Below are positions 27,069 to 36,325 of a stretch of DNA of 64,000 nucleotides, piece after piece (within the stretch, counting starts at the first letter, position 1; each line of letters opens with the position of its first letter). The translations under genes and the position numbers were made by a program. Source of the stretch: an uncultured bacterium (lineage in GTDB: Bacteria > Vulcanimicrobiota > Xenobia > Xenobiales > Xenobiaceae); assembly GCA_934621605.1 (NCBI GenBank), contig CAKTUZ010000013.1, forward strand, positions 1 to 64,000, read 5' to 3'. Below the pieces are notes generated by a model. It saw only the letters and a program-made list of their open reading frames with translations. It did no database searches and was not told the DNA's origin.

Positions 27069-28283
27069 TTAAGCTAATTTAGCTTCCAGTCTCTTGGCGA
27101 TAGCGTCTAAAAACTCCTCAGAATTGACGGCGGTAGCTTTAAAGCCGGGTTCAACTAAATTGACCAAGTCTTTAGTCATAATGCCATCATTGAGAGTTTC
27201 GAAACAAGCTTCTTCTAATTTCTGGCCAAAACCGACCAATTCAGGCAATTTATCCAACTCGCCGCGTTTTTTCAAAGCGCCGGACCAAGCAAAAATAGTA
27301 GCCATAGGATTGGTAGAAGTAGCTTCGCCTTTAAGGTGGCGATAGTAATGGCGGGTGACTGTGCCGTGAGCAGCTTCGTATTCGGTAGTACCGTCGGGAG
27401 CAATCAAAACGGAAGTCATCATGGCCAAAGAGCCGAAAGCGGTAGAAACCATGTCGGACATGACGTCGCCGTCGTAATTCTTACAAGCCCAAATAAAGCC
27501 GCCTTGAGAGCGAATCACGCGGGCTACAGCGTCGTCGATCAAAGTATAGAAGTAGGTGATGCCCAATTCTTCGAACTTGGCTTTGTAATTTTCGAACTCT
27601 TCCTCGAAAATGGTTTTGAAAGCGCCGTCGTAGATTTTAGCAATAGTGTCTTTGGTAGAGAACCAGAGATCTTGCTTAGTGTCGATAGCGTACTGGAAAC
27701 AGGATTTAGCAAAAGAGCGAATGGACTTCTCTTTGTTGTGGGCACCTTGCCAAATAGCTGGGCCGTCTACTTTTTGTACCAACAAAGTTTTCTCTTCACC
27801 GCTGACGCCTTTAAAGGTCATGGTGCATTCGCCGGGCTCGTGAGTATACATATCTACTGATTTGTAGACATCGCCGTAAGCGTGACGGGCAATAGTAATG
27901 GGCTTTTGCCAGTTTTTTACTACGGCTTTAATGGCCGGAATGACAATAGGTACACGGAAGACCGTACCGTCCAAAATAGAACGGATCGTACCATTGGGAG
28001 ATTTCCACATCTCGGTGAGCTGAGGATACTCTTGCATACGCTGTTTGTTAGGAGTAATGGTAGCGCACTTAACGGCTACGCCATACTTTTTGGTAGCGTT
28101 GGCCGAATCGACAGTTACCTGATCTTTGGTAGCATTGCGATTGAGCAAACCGAGGTCGTAATACTCAGTTTTAAGATCAACGTAAGGAAGAATAAGCTTA
28201 TCTTTGATCATTTGCCAAAGAATGCGGGTCATCTCATCGCCATCCATCTCAACCAGAGGGGTGGCCATTTGGATCTTAGTCAC
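27069..28283 (-). CDS. icd: NADP-dependent isocitrate dehydrogenase, eukaryotic-type subfamily
   Basis: Oxidatively decarboxylates isocitrate to 2-oxoglutarate with NADP, or the reverse. The sequence follows the homodimeric eukaryotic-like branch: MDGDEMTRILW, TITPNKQRM, SPNGTIRSILDGTVFR, ARHAYGDVYK, NYDGDVMSDM, and HGTVTRHYYRHLKGEATSTNP in the cofactor region. 404 residues, full length. The start is GTG at 28283 with AAGGAG nine bases upstream. It is the last gene of the run starting at citD, 36 bases after the hydratase, so citrate can flow to glutamate precursors. Confidence 0.97.
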   Translation of the reverse strand: MTKIQMATPLVEMDGDEMTRILWQMIKDKLILPYVDLKTEYYDLGLLNRNATKDQVTVDSANATKKYGVAVKCATITPNKQRMQEYPQLTEMWKSPNGTIRSILDGTVFRVPIVIPAIKAVVKNWQKPITIARHAYGDVYKSVDMYTHEPGECTMTFKGVSGEEKTLLVQKVDGPAIWQGAHNKEKSIRSFAKSCFQYAIDTKQDLWFSTKDTIAKIYDGAFKTIFEEEFENYKAKFEELGITYFYTLIDDAVARVIRSQGGFIWACKNYDGDVMSDMVSTAFGSLAMMTSVLIAPDGTTEYEAAHGTVTRHYYRHLKGEATSTNPMATIFAWSGALKKRGELDKLPELVGFGQKLEEACFETLNDGIMTKDLVNLVEPGFKATAVNSEEFLDAIAKRLEAKLA

Positions 28284-28319
28284 GTTTTGTTTCTCCTTGA
28301 ATAGTATTGCTTTTGTAAC

Positions 28320-30584
28320 CTAGGCTTTGCCATAACCGGCAGCGTAGTAATTCATCAGACAGCCTTCTTTGAGGATGAGTTTCTCATCTTCGGTAAGGCC
28401 TTTGCACTCCAATTTGAGATCGTGGACAGAGCCGTCTTTACGGATAACCTTAGCTTCGAACTCTTCTTGGCCTTTGAGGATACCTTCTTTGACGCCAGGA
28501 ATGTAAACGTAGTCGCCATCTTCGTAGTTGAAAGGCACGTTTTTATCCATGGTAAAAGGTACAATACCCCAGTTGATACAGTTGCTGCGATAACGCTTGG
28601 TGGCATATTCGTAGCAAATATTGGCGAAGCCGCCCAGTACTTTCTGGCAAGAAGCAGCCTGTTCGCGAGCTGAGCCGTCGCCGGGGCGATGGGCAAAGAC
28701 GCAAGAACCGATAGTCGTTTTAGCCAAATCTCCACCGACTTTAGCCAAAATAGCTACGGCTTCTTCAGGCTTTTCGCCAGCCAGTTTAGCTTCTTCTAAA
28801 GCCCTTACTTGTTTGGAACGACCTACATATTCCGGCACGCGGCGGGAAAGAGCAAACTCGGAAAGTCCAATAGGGTTAGAGCGATAAGAAGAAGTTTCAC
28901 CCGAAGGAATCAGTTCGTCAGTTGTGGTTACGTCGTCGTGAATAACGGCGCAAAGTTTTACTAAAAGATCGTCCTCTAAAGCCGGCATATGGGGCCAGTC
29001 TTTAATGTTGGGACCATAACGCAACTCGGCGGTAGGATCGGCCTTACCAAAGCCTTCGTAGCAACGTTTGGCATATACACTACCGTTAAAATGATATTTA
29101 AGCTGTTCGGGAGTAGGCTCAACATAGTCGAAGTCGGTAGCGGCAGTAAGTACGCCCTTATTAGCTGCGGTAGCGGCAATAGAACGGGCATCCATAAGAG
29201 CTACGGCTGAAATCTGACCGTTGCCGGGCTTGGAACCTTCGCGGTTGGCAAAGTTGCGAGTAGCGTGGCGAATGGATAAGGCGTTGTTGGCGGGAGTGTC
29301 GCCGGCGCCGAAGCAAGGACCACAGAAAGCTGGCTTAATTACGCAACCAGCTTCCATTAAGGTAGCGGCGGTACCATCTTTAGTAATAGCTAAGCCAATA
29401 GGCATAGAAGAAGGATAGACGCTCATATCAAAGTAGCCGTTGCCGATACTCTGATCCTTGAGAATGGCTGCTGCCTCTACAATGTTTTCATACATACCGC
29501 CGGAGCAACCTACGATTACACCTTGATCGCAAGTAACTTTACCATCTTCATTTATGCAATGGTGCAAATCGAGGGTGACTTTGCCGCCTAATTGTTTGTT
29601 ACAATCAGCTTCGATCTTAGTAAAAATACCTTCGGGATCGGCTTGCAACTCATGGATAGTGTAAGCTTTGGAGGGATGGAAAGGCAGAGCGATCATCGAT
29701 TCGATCTTGCTCAAATCGATATGGACAACCATATCATAATAGGCGCCGTTGCCGGGTTTGAGTTCTTTGTAATCTTCGGGGCGGCCTACTATTTCGTAAA
29801 ATTCTTTGGTCGTTTCGTCAGTTTCCCAGATAGAGGAGAGGCAGGAAGTTTCGGTAGTCATAACATCGATACCGATTCTGAGGTCGTTGCTGAGAGTTTT
29901 GACGCCAGGGCCTACAAATTCCAAGACTTTGTTTTTCACGTCGCCGTTAGGGAAAGTAGCGCCTACTAAAGCAATAGCTACATCTTGAGGGCCAACGCCT
30001 TTTTTAAGTTTGCCGTCAAGGTAAACCAAAACGACTTGGGGAGCGGCTACATCGTAGGTATTCTTAAGCAATTGCTTTACCAATTCGCCACCGCCTTCAC
30101 CTACGCCCATAGTACCGTAGGAGCCGTAGCGGGTATGGCTATCAGAGCCTAAGATCATTTTGCCGCAGCCGGCCAAGCGCTCGCGGGCGTATTGGTGGAT
30201 TACGGCTTGGTTGGCCGGTACATAGATACCGCCATATTTTTTAGCTGCAGAGAGACCGAAGGCGTGGTCGTCTTCGTTAATAGTGCCACCGACAGCGCAG
30301 AGACTGTTGTGGCAGTTGGTCATAGCGTAGGGAACGGGGAACTCTTTGAGGCCGGAGGCCTTAGCTGTTTGGATAATGCCAACGAAGGTAATATCGTGGG
30401 AGATAAGGGCGTCAAATTTAATTTTCAGATGTTTGGGATCTGAACTGACGTTGTGGTGCCTCAAGATAGAATAGGCGATAGTCTTCTCGCGAGCTTCATC
30501 CGGGGCGGCCATTCCTTGAGCTTGGTCTGCGTAGATTATCTGGCCATCTACTAAGTAAGCGCCCTTTTTGATAACTTCCACCAT
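28320..30584 (-). CDS. Aconitase-superfamily hydratase (YbhJ-like), probable citrate/isocitrate isomerase
   Basis: [4Fe-4S] hydro-lyase of the aconitase superfamily. Cluster ligands are visible in VIVGCSGGMYEN (matching the SCTNS site) and KPAFCGPCFGAGDTP (the CGPC pair). GSDSHTRYGSYGTMGVGEGG and DVMTTETSCLSSIW are also family blocks. It differs from AcnA, AcnB and the mitochondrial type and resembles the poorly studied 750-residue hydratase group that includes E. coli YbhJ. AGGAGG nine bases before the ATG ending at 30584 fixes the start (754 residues), not the upstream frame at 30623. Its place directly before icd argues for aconitase activity; that is inference. Confidence 0.9.
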   Translation of the reverse strand: MVEVIKKGAYLVDGQIIYADQAQGMAAPDEAREKTIAYSILRHHNVSSDPKHLKIKFDALISHDITFVGIIQTAKASGLKEFPVPYAMTNCHNSLCAVGGTINEDDHAFGLSAAKKYGGIYVPANQAVIHQYARERLAGCGKMILGSDSHTRYGSYGTMGVGEGGGELVKQLLKNTYDVAAPQVVLVYLDGKLKKGVGPQDVAIALVGATFPNGDVKNKVLEFVGPGVKTLSNDLRIGIDVMTTETSCLSSIWETDETTKEFYEIVGRPEDYKELKPGNGAYYDMVVHIDLSKIESMIALPFHPSKAYTIHELQADPEGIFTKIEADCNKQLGGKVTLDLHHCINEDGKVTCDQGVIVGCSGGMYENIVEAAAILKDQSIGNGYFDMSVYPSSMPIGLAITKDGTAATLMEAGCVIKPAFCGPCFGAGDTPANNALSIRHATRNFANREGSKPGNGQISAVALMDARSIAATAANKGVLTAATDFDYVEPTPEQLKYHFNGSVYAKRCYEGFGKADPTAELRYGPNIKDWPHMPALEDDLLVKLCAVIHDDVTTTDELIPSGETSSYRSNPIGLSEFALSRRVPEYVGRSKQVRALEEAKLAGEKPEEAVAILAKVGGDLAKTTIGSCVFAHRPGDGSAREQAASCQKVLGGFANICYEYATKRYRSNCINWGIVPFTMDKNVPFNYEDGDYVYIPGVKEGILKGQEEFEAKVIRKDGSVHDLKLECKGLTEDEKLILKEGCLMNYYAAGYGKA

Positions 30585-30700
30585 GTGGTTCTTCCTCCTT
30601 AGTTTCCTATCCGTCTGCAGCAATTTTGGCTGTTTTTCTGCACGAACAAGGCTTTTAGTTCGTCATATAAGCAAAAAGCCTACTGCAAAAAAATTAAATG

Positions 30701-31651
30701 TTAAAAATATTTTTCCGAGGCCGCCAACTTATCCAAAAATATGGTTACGCTTAAAAGATCGGCAGAGCCTCCGGGACTGATTCGCTCCTTTATAAACAAA
30801 TCGTCTAATTGGCAGGCGGCCTCATGTGTGTAGTGCTCGTGCAAGGCAGCGCAGGCTTCCTTGGCCCACGCGGCCTTAGTGGCGCCGACTCGATTGAGAA
30901 TATTGGTATCGTCTAAGTCGGCGCCAATCAATAAAAGCGTGCGCACCAATATTTCATCTTGGTCAAGCTGTTGCTTTTTGAGGTCTCTCAGGTAAGGTAA
31001 ATATTTCTCTATTACCTGAGCAAAGCCGCTTTCAGCTTGACCGCGAGCCCCGCAGGCGCCGTATTGCAAATACATGCGCTGTCCGTGTGTTAGGGCGGCA
31101 GTTGGCCGCACCTTGATGTCTGGTTCAGCGTTGGTAAGTGATACAGCGCCTGTTGCCTGGGTAGCGTTGGTGGCCTGCGCTGCGAGCGTGTTTAGGTCGG
31201 CCAATTCGCGTTGGCAGAGCCCTTGGCTCATTTGGGCCACGAATTGGCCCAGTGCAGCGGGTTGCCAGCCCGACCTGTCGGCACTGCGGCAGCAAGCTTG
31301 GCCTGCTGAGGCACACAAAAGGCCCAAGGCAAAGAGGGCGCCCTTATGGGTATTGATATTGTTAGTGGCCGCAAACATGTCTTTTTCAGCCGCTAAGCCC
31401 AAGATGCGCACATAGTTAAAAAGCTCTTGTGGCGGCTTTTTAGCTAGATCTTGTCCAGCTTGGGCCATAAGAGCAAAGTGCGGGCGCAAACTTAAGGCGC
31501 TCCGAATAAAAGTATAAAAGTTCATATCACGGTGAGCGCCATTATTGCGCCTGTCAACTAATCCAGGCTTAGGAGTAGCGGCCACTTCCAAAAGCAAGGC
31601 TTCCAAGGCGCACTCTGCTACATATGTGCTCACTCGGTCGGGCTGGCTCAT
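30701..31651 (-). CDS. citG: Triphosphoribosyl-dephospho-CoA synthase
   Basis: Makes the precursor of the citrate lyase prosthetic group from ATP and dephospho-CoA. LEVAATPKPGLVDRRNNGAH, NTHKGALFALGLL and ERISPGGSADLLSVTIFL are hallmark blocks. 316 residues. Its ATG overlaps the citC stop (ATGA), so it is coupled to citC. The middle, about 31070-31330, is clearly richer in G and C than its neighbours and is low in conserved residues, with an Ala/Thr-rich stretch (TLAAQATNATQATGAVSL) inserted at about residues 155-172. Confidence 0.93.
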   Translation of the reverse strand: MSQPDRVSTYVAECALEALLLEVAATPKPGLVDRRNNGAHRDMNFYTFIRSALSLRPHFALMAQAGQDLAKKPPQELFNYVRILGLAAEKDMFAATNNINTHKGALFALGLLCASAGQACCRSADRSGWQPAALGQFVAQMSQGLCQRELADLNTLAAQATNATQATGAVSLTNAEPDIKVRPTAALTHGQRMYLQYGACGARGQAESGFAQVIEKYLPYLRDLKKQQLDQDEILVRTLLLIGADLDDTNILNRVGATKAAWAKEACAALHEHYTHEAACQLDDLFIKERISPGGSADLLSVTIFLDKLAASEKYF

Positions 31652-32685
31652 AGTTGGTGTTGGCGGAGCGAGGCTATTACTTTTTGGCCTGCGGGCGAAG
31701 AAAAATAAGCGAACGTGGAGGGCGGCACTAGATTTTTTGTTTCAGCTAGGCGACCTTCGCCAAGTAAAGCGCGAACACGGCTGGCGCTGACAGGCTGTCC
31801 GTCATTTTGCAAGCGCTCGATAATGTCAACTTTTATATCGTGTGATGGCAAAATTTGGAGCATAGTTTCGTTAAAAGTTTGTGTAAAAGGATCGAGTGGC
31901 TCGCTGCCAACAAAACGTATTTTGACATTAAGGCTAGGAGCAATATGACGGGCAAAAATATCTAGAACCAACTGAGCTTGCGCTTGAGCAGCTTCGCCCA
32001 TTTGTTTTAAAAAGTAGGTGGGGAAGGTCGCTCCGGAAATAATATAATTTCCGCCATCTAAAATTTTGGCATTGTCTATAGAAGCACAGCCTTCTTCTAC
32101 TAAACGGTAACGATCTTCATAGGGAAATTCGGAGCGATCAGCTCGCACGGGAAATATATATAAATTATCGCAACGTTTGGCAGTTTCTTGAACTAAATAC
32201 AAATGGCCTAGTGTAAAAGGATTGGCATTCATAACAATGGCTCCATTTAAGCCATCTTTTTTATGGCGAGCCAAACTGTTTTTTAAGCGAATAATGCCAC
32301 GTTTAGAGCTTTCCAATAAAATTGCTTTGGGAGAAGTGCCGACAGTATAAAAAGCTAAGCTCTCGAAAATATGTTTATTCTCAGGCTTAGTATAGACGAA
32401 TATATTATCGGCGCCGCGACTTATGATTTCTGAGCGCAAATGGGAAATAAGCGTATTTACCAAGCCCAAGCCGCGAGCTTCTTCCGAAACGGCTACACAC
32501 TTGATAATGTTGCCATCAAAGCCTCCGCCGCAAATAATTTCACCTTGATTGTTATATAGCACGGCATAATATTGCAAATTGTCGTCTAAACGCAGCCCGG
32601 CTTGAGCTAAAAAGGTTATCAAACGTTGTCTTTCCAAGTCGGAAGTTAAATTCAATTGCAGCGGAGTAAAAATTTCACTTTCCAC
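31648..32685 (-). CDS. citC: [Citrate (pro-3S)-lyase] ligase
   Basis: Acetylates the thiol of the citrate lyase prosthetic group and so activates the enzyme, using ATP and acetate. An N-terminal GNAT-like part (IKCVAVSEEARGLGLVNTLI) precedes the nucleotidyltransferase core NANPFTLGHLYLVQETAK, FPVRADRSEFPYEDRYRLVEEG and, near the end, PVSASRVRALL. 345 residues, standard. The start is GTG, three bases after the citX stop. Confidence 0.96.
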   Translation of the reverse strand: MESEIFTPLQLNLTSDLERQRLITFLAQAGLRLDDNLQYYAVLYNNQGEIICGGGFDGNIIKCVAVSEEARGLGLVNTLISHLRSEIISRGADNIFVYTKPENKHIFESLAFYTVGTSPKAILLESSKRGIIRLKNSLARHKKDGLNGAIVMNANPFTLGHLYLVQETAKRCDNLYIFPVRADRSEFPYEDRYRLVEEGCASIDNAKILDGGNYIISGATFPTYFLKQMGEAAQAQAQLVLDIFARHIAPSLNVKIRFVGSEPLDPFTQTFNETMLQILPSHDIKVDIIERLQNDGQPVSASRVRALLGEGRLAETKNLVPPSTFAYFSSPAGQKVIASLRQHQL

Positions 32686-32688
32686 TTT

Positions 32689-33216
32689 TTAAGCAAACTC
32701 TCCGAAATATTGATCAGCTTTTTTTTGTATGTAGCTTATAAGTTCTTTGACGCTGTGGGCTCGACTGCGTGCGCATACCGGGGCAGGATTGTTGCAAATA
32801 AGACAAGTTCGAGGAACTATATCTAATTGAGTGCGGCTGATTTGGCCTCGCTCGGTATGCACATCGAAATCCCATAAACGCCCCAATGGGTGGGTATCTT
32901 CTAGATTGCAAGTTAGGCGTTTTAATTTTTCCGCCTTTAAATCAACTACAAAATACCCCTCGCATCCGGTATCCAATATTTTAACCGTGCTCCAAATGAT
33001 CTTAGATCCTAGAGTTTTCTTTAACTCGGAACAACCCAGAGCATGAAGTTTCTCGCTTAAAGGAGATCTTTTAACAGGCCCGGGCATATTGACCATAAAG
33101 CTGACGAGGGGTAGTTGATATTGCTTAAGAAGTTGCTGCTGAAAAGCACAACGTCGGTCGCGACTTTCCAGCAGCAATTCTAGTTCTATGCGTGGACCGT
33201 TAATCTGTAACACCAC
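32689..33216 (-). CDS. citX: Apo-citrate lyase phosphoribosyl-dephospho-CoA transferase
   Basis: Attaches the phosphoribosyl-dephospho-CoA group to the CitD acyl carrier. LESRDRRCAFQQQLL, FMVNMPGPVKRSPLSEKLH, GRLWDFDVHTERGQISRTQL and RTCLICNNPAPVCARSRAH are the CitX blocks. 175 residues. It starts at a GTG inside the 3' end of citF (17-base overlap) without a good ribosome binding site, which points to translational coupling. In some species CitX and CitG are fused; here they are separate, with citC between. Confidence 0.95.
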   Translation of the reverse strand: MVLQINGPRIELELLLESRDRRCAFQQQLLKQYQLPLVSFMVNMPGPVKRSPLSEKLHALGCSELKKTLGSKIIWSTVKILDTGCEGYFVVDLKAEKLKRLTCNLEDTHPLGRLWDFDVHTERGQISRTQLDIVPRTCLICNNPAPVCARSRAHSVKELISYIQKKADQYFGEFA

Positions 33217-34756
33217 GAACTACATCTAACATGGTGCCGTCGGGAGCGGTTACTACAGCCACAATTTTGTCGGTAAATTCTAAATCATCAGGTTTACCTA
33301 CAACTTTTTCGGCCATCTCTTTAAGTTCATGAATATCATAAACTTTCATACCGGCCGCCACCAAACGCTCTTTTACTTCAGGACGATTAGGGTTGACGGC
33401 AATGCCCACATCGGTAACTAAGACATCACAGTCGTGACCGTCGGTGCAAATAGTGCTCACTTTGTCGCGTACGCAAGGAATGCGACCGCGAATTAAGGGA
33501 GAGACGATAATAGCCAAGTCGGCCCCCTTAGCCGTATCGGGATGACCGCCGATAGCACCGCGAATTACGCCGTCAGATCCGGTTAGTACGTTTACGTTAA
33601 AGTTTACGTCTATTTCCAAAGCGGAAAGCACTACTATATCGAGTTGGTTTAAAATTGAACCTCTGTTGAAAGGAGTAGCGTATAAAACGCCGTCAACTTC
33701 GTGATGGTTGGGATTACGACGCAAAGAAGCAGCAGCTTCAGTATCGAAATCTTGTACGTCCCATAAAGTCTCAATCAAACCTTGCTCATGCAACTTGACA
33801 ATTTGTCCAGTAATACCGCCTAAGGCAAATCTAGCTTTGACGCCTTTTTCGATCATAGAATCGGCCAAGAAGCGAGTTACGGCCAAAGAGGCACCGCCAG
33901 TACCCGTTTGCAAAGACATACCGTCGCGGAAATAACCGGAATTGATAATAACTTTAGCGGCTGTCTCGGCAATCATAAGATCGCGTGGATTGCTAGTAAA
34001 GCGAGCGGCTCCGGCAGAAATTTTGGAAGGATCGCCAATAGAATCAACCAGCACCACATAATCTACTAAGGTACCTTCGATGCTTTGTACGGCGTTGGGA
34101 TACTTTACGATTTTGTTGGTGATAATGATAGTTTTATCGGCATATTGGGCGTCAACTTTGGCATAGCCCAAACTTCCGCATTCTGCTACGCCCTCTACGT
34201 TTTCGTCTAAGCATACGCCGCTGGCATTACCGTAAGCGTCGGAAACGGGAGCGCCTAAGAAAGCTACGTCAATATGTAACTTGCCATCGGCAATAGCGGC
34301 AGCACGTCCGCCGTGGGAGCGGAAGATAACCGGTTCATCCATAAGGCCGCGAGAAATTTCGTCGGCTAAGCGACCGCGACAGCCGGAACTTTCAACGTGA
34401 GAGACGACGCCATTTTTAATATGCTCAACCAAAGGAGCGTGGACGCTAGTTAAAGAGGAAGAGGCCACGCGCAAGTTTTTAAAGCCCATTTTGGCCAAAA
34501 CATCCATAACCTGGTTGAGTACTTGGTCGCCGTTGCGGAAATGGTGATGGAAAGAGATGGTCATACCATCTTTTAAGCCGCAAAGTTTAACAGCTTCTTC
34601 GATAGAAGAGACAATCTTGTTGTTTTTCTTTTCGCGCTCGGGAAGCGGAGTAGGATCTTTTTCTGCAACGCGAGGATCGACATCTACACCGTAAATGCCC
34701 AAGCCGAGATCAGCTGCCACCTGTTCTGGAATTTCATGTCCGATAAGGTTTTTCAT
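33200..34756 (-). CDS. citF: Citrate lyase alpha subunit (citrate:acetyl-ACP transferase)
   Basis: Exchanges the acetyl group on CitD for citrate. 518 residues, near the usual 510. DGMTISFHHHFRNGDQVLNQV, GVVSHVESSGCRGRLADEIS, FRSHGGRAAAIADGKLHIDV and GGHPDTAKGADLAIIVSPL are strongly conserved CoA-transferase blocks. GGAGG lies 11 bases before the ATG. It follows citE by 6 bases and overlaps citX, so subunits and cofactor enzymes are made together. Confidence 0.97.
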   Translation of the reverse strand: MKNLIGHEIPEQVAADLGLGIYGVDVDPRVAEKDPTPLPEREKKNNKIVSSIEEAVKLCGLKDGMTISFHHHFRNGDQVLNQVMDVLAKMGFKNLRVASSSLTSVHAPLVEHIKNGVVSHVESSGCRGRLADEISRGLMDEPVIFRSHGGRAAAIADGKLHIDVAFLGAPVSDAYGNASGVCLDENVEGVAECGSLGYAKVDAQYADKTIIITNKIVKYPNAVQSIEGTLVDYVVLVDSIGDPSKISAGAARFTSNPRDLMIAETAAKVIINSGYFRDGMSLQTGTGGASLAVTRFLADSMIEKGVKARFALGGITGQIVKLHEQGLIETLWDVQDFDTEAAASLRRNPNHHEVDGVLYATPFNRGSILNQLDIVVLSALEIDVNFNVNVLTGSDGVIRGAIGGHPDTAKGADLAIIVSPLIRGRIPCVRDKVSTICTDGHDCDVLVTDVGIAVNPNRPEVKERLVAAGMKVYDIHELKEMAEKVVGKPDDLEFTDKIVAVVTAPDGTMLDVVRGVTD

Positions 34757-34762
34757 GTTGCG

Positions 34763-35662
34763 TTATACCTCCGAAGGGGAAATGATTCCTGAAATGATGG
34801 CCAGCTCGATAACTCTCTGAGCTCTGATGGCTACGGGCTTGTCAACCATCTTGCCGTTTAAGCTGATAACACCGGAACCCTTGGCTTCAGCTTCTTTAAT
34901 AGCAGCTACAACTCGTTTGGCCTTTTCTATGTCTTTGGCAGTGGGGTTAAAAACGGAATGGACAGGAGCAATTTGGCGTGGGTTAATGACGCTCTTGCCA
35001 TCAAAGCCTAAGTCTTTGATAAGTCTGGCTTCATAGAGCAGTTGCTCTTCGTTGTTGACGTCGGAATAAACTGTATCCAAAGCGTCAATGCCAGCAGCGC
35101 GGGCCGCTAAAACGATAGTTTGGCGAGCCAGTTGAAGCTCAGCGCCGGTTTTGGTACGCTGGCATTTCATATTGGCGCAGAAATCTTCGGCACCTAAAGC
35201 AATGCCGATCAATCTCTGTGAAGCAGTGGCAATTTGGTAAGCATTAACTACGCCCAAAGCACCTTCAATAGCGGCCATCATCAGAGTATCGCCTACTGGA
35301 CGGCCGTGTTTTTTCTCCATCTCTTCGATGACAGCTTCGCAATCGGTAATATCTTTGGGAGTTTCGGTTTTGGGCATACGCAAAACGTGAGCTCCGGCGG
35401 CTACCATTGCTTCTACATCAGCTCTACCGTAAGGTGTGTCTAAAGGATTTATGCGGACAACAATTTCGGTGTTGCCGTAGTCGATAGTTTTTATGGCTTG
35501 ATAGACAAGCTGCCTAGCGGCGTCTTTTTCAGCCATAGATACGGAGTCTTCAAGGTCGAACATGAGAGAATCCGAGCCATAGATATGGGCGTCTCTCATC
35601 ATACCGGGATTATTTCCCGGCACAAACATCATAGTTCTGCGGAGTCTTTGCTTCTGTGCCAT
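34763..35662 (-). CDS. citE: Citrate lyase beta subunit (citryl-ACP lyase)
   Basis: Splits citryl-ACP into acetyl-ACP and oxaloacetate. TIM-barrel aldolase of the HpcH/CitE family: RLRRTMMFVPGNNPGMM, SLMFDLEDSVSMAEKD, VVRINPLDTPYG, LRMPKTETPKDI and DGKSVINPRQIAPVH. The aspartate and glutamate of FDLED bind the metal. The frame opens at a GTG ending at 35674, but the ATG four codons later has AAGGAAG 11 bases upstream and fits homologues, giving 299 residues. Confidence 0.97.
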   Translation of the reverse strand: MAQKQRLRRTMMFVPGNNPGMMRDAHIYGSDSLMFDLEDSVSMAEKDAARQLVYQAIKTIDYGNTEIVVRINPLDTPYGRADVEAMVAAGAHVLRMPKTETPKDITDCEAVIEEMEKKHGRPVGDTLMMAAIEGALGVVNAYQIATASQRLIGIALGAEDFCANMKCQRTKTGAELQLARQTIVLAARAAGIDALDTVYSDVNNEEQLLYEARLIKDLGFDGKSVINPRQIAPVHSVFNPTAKDIEKAKRVVAAIKEAEAKGSGVISLNGKMVDKPVAIRAQRVIELAIISGIISPSEV

Positions 35663-35686
35663 AATTTTCGCCACTTCCTTACTTTT

Positions 35687-35971
35687 TTACCAAGAATACT
35701 CGTTGCTTTGACAAGCCCTGTAAATGGCAGTTTTGACTCTGGCTTTAACTGTGCAGTCTAAAGCGCCTTTGTCTACAGCCGTGACGACGACGCCGTCTAC
35801 ACCGAGTTCAGCGACGGTTTCTTTGATAACTTTAGTAATTTGGCGTCCGTACAGCTTCATAACCGTACTGTTGAGATCTACTTCTACGCCGGGAGTATCA
35901 GCAGATTCGACTTCAATATGGATATCGCCAGATTCTAAGGTACCGGCTTCGGCTTTGGTAACTAACTTCAA
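35687..35971 (-). CDS. citD: Citrate lyase acyl carrier protein (gamma subunit)
   Basis: Carries the phosphoribosyl-dephospho-CoA arm of citrate lyase. 94 residues when started at the TTG ending at 35971, which has GGAAGG nine bases upstream and gives the family start KLVTKAEAGTLESGD. The serine at position 14 corresponds to the serine that holds the prosthetic group in the Klebsiella subunit. DKGALDCTVKARVKTAIYRA is the conserved C-terminal block. A longer frame from 36013 adds 14 residues without homology and lacks a ribosome binding site. First gene of the citrate operon. Confidence 0.94.
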   Translation of the reverse strand: MKLVTKAEAGTLESGDIHIEVESADTPGVEVDLNSTVMKLYGRQITKVIKETVAELGVDGVVVTAVDKGALDCTVKARVKTAIYRACQSNEYSW

Positions 35972-36155
35972 AGTAATTGCCCTTCCTTTTATTGTTGGAG
36001 AGGTGTGTGCCAAATTCTGAAATGCTCAGACAGCTCAGGACTAAGGTAAGTCCCACACTAATGGCCATAGATATTTCGATTAACTAGGCAAAAAGCCTTC
36101 GCTAAATAATACGCTTTCTCGGTTTATTTTAATTAAGGATAGTTTATTGATAACG

Positions 36156-36183
36156 ATTATAAGTTGGTAATTCTTAAGTGCAA
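36156..36183 (-). promoter_or_regulatory. Candidate promoter of the citrate operon with Fur-like sequence
   Basis: On the minus strand TATAAT occupies 36156-36161; a weak -35 (TTGCAC, 36178-36183) lies 16 bases upstream. This would give a leader of about 175 bases before citD. On the plus strand the sequence overlapping the -10, GATAACGATTATAA, resembles half of a Fur box (GATAATGATWAT). Both calls are by eye only. Confidence 0.35.
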
Positions 36184-36293
36184 CAAGGGCTAAAAATCTG
36201 ACAAAATGGCTAATAACTCGGTTAATATCCCCTTGATACTGAACAGACAATAACTTAATATATTGTGGCGAACACAGGACAGACCATATAGGT

Positions 36294-36325
36294 GCGAGCC
36301 GGTTTTCCGGCTCGCCATTGTTTTT
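36294..36325 (+). terminator. Orphan + strand terminator
   Basis: GCGAGCCGG, loop TTTT, CCGGCTCGC: a perfect 9-base-pair stem followed by CATTGTTTTTC. It points to the + strand, yet no + strand gene lies upstream back to the HIT gene near 25 kb. It may end a small RNA transcribed from the 36.0-36.3 kb spacer. Confidence 0.6.

Noticed and set aside
27336..27860. 174-codon + frame antisense to icd
   Set aside because: Antisense shadow of a strongly conserved gene; several similar shadows lie over the hydratase and citF.
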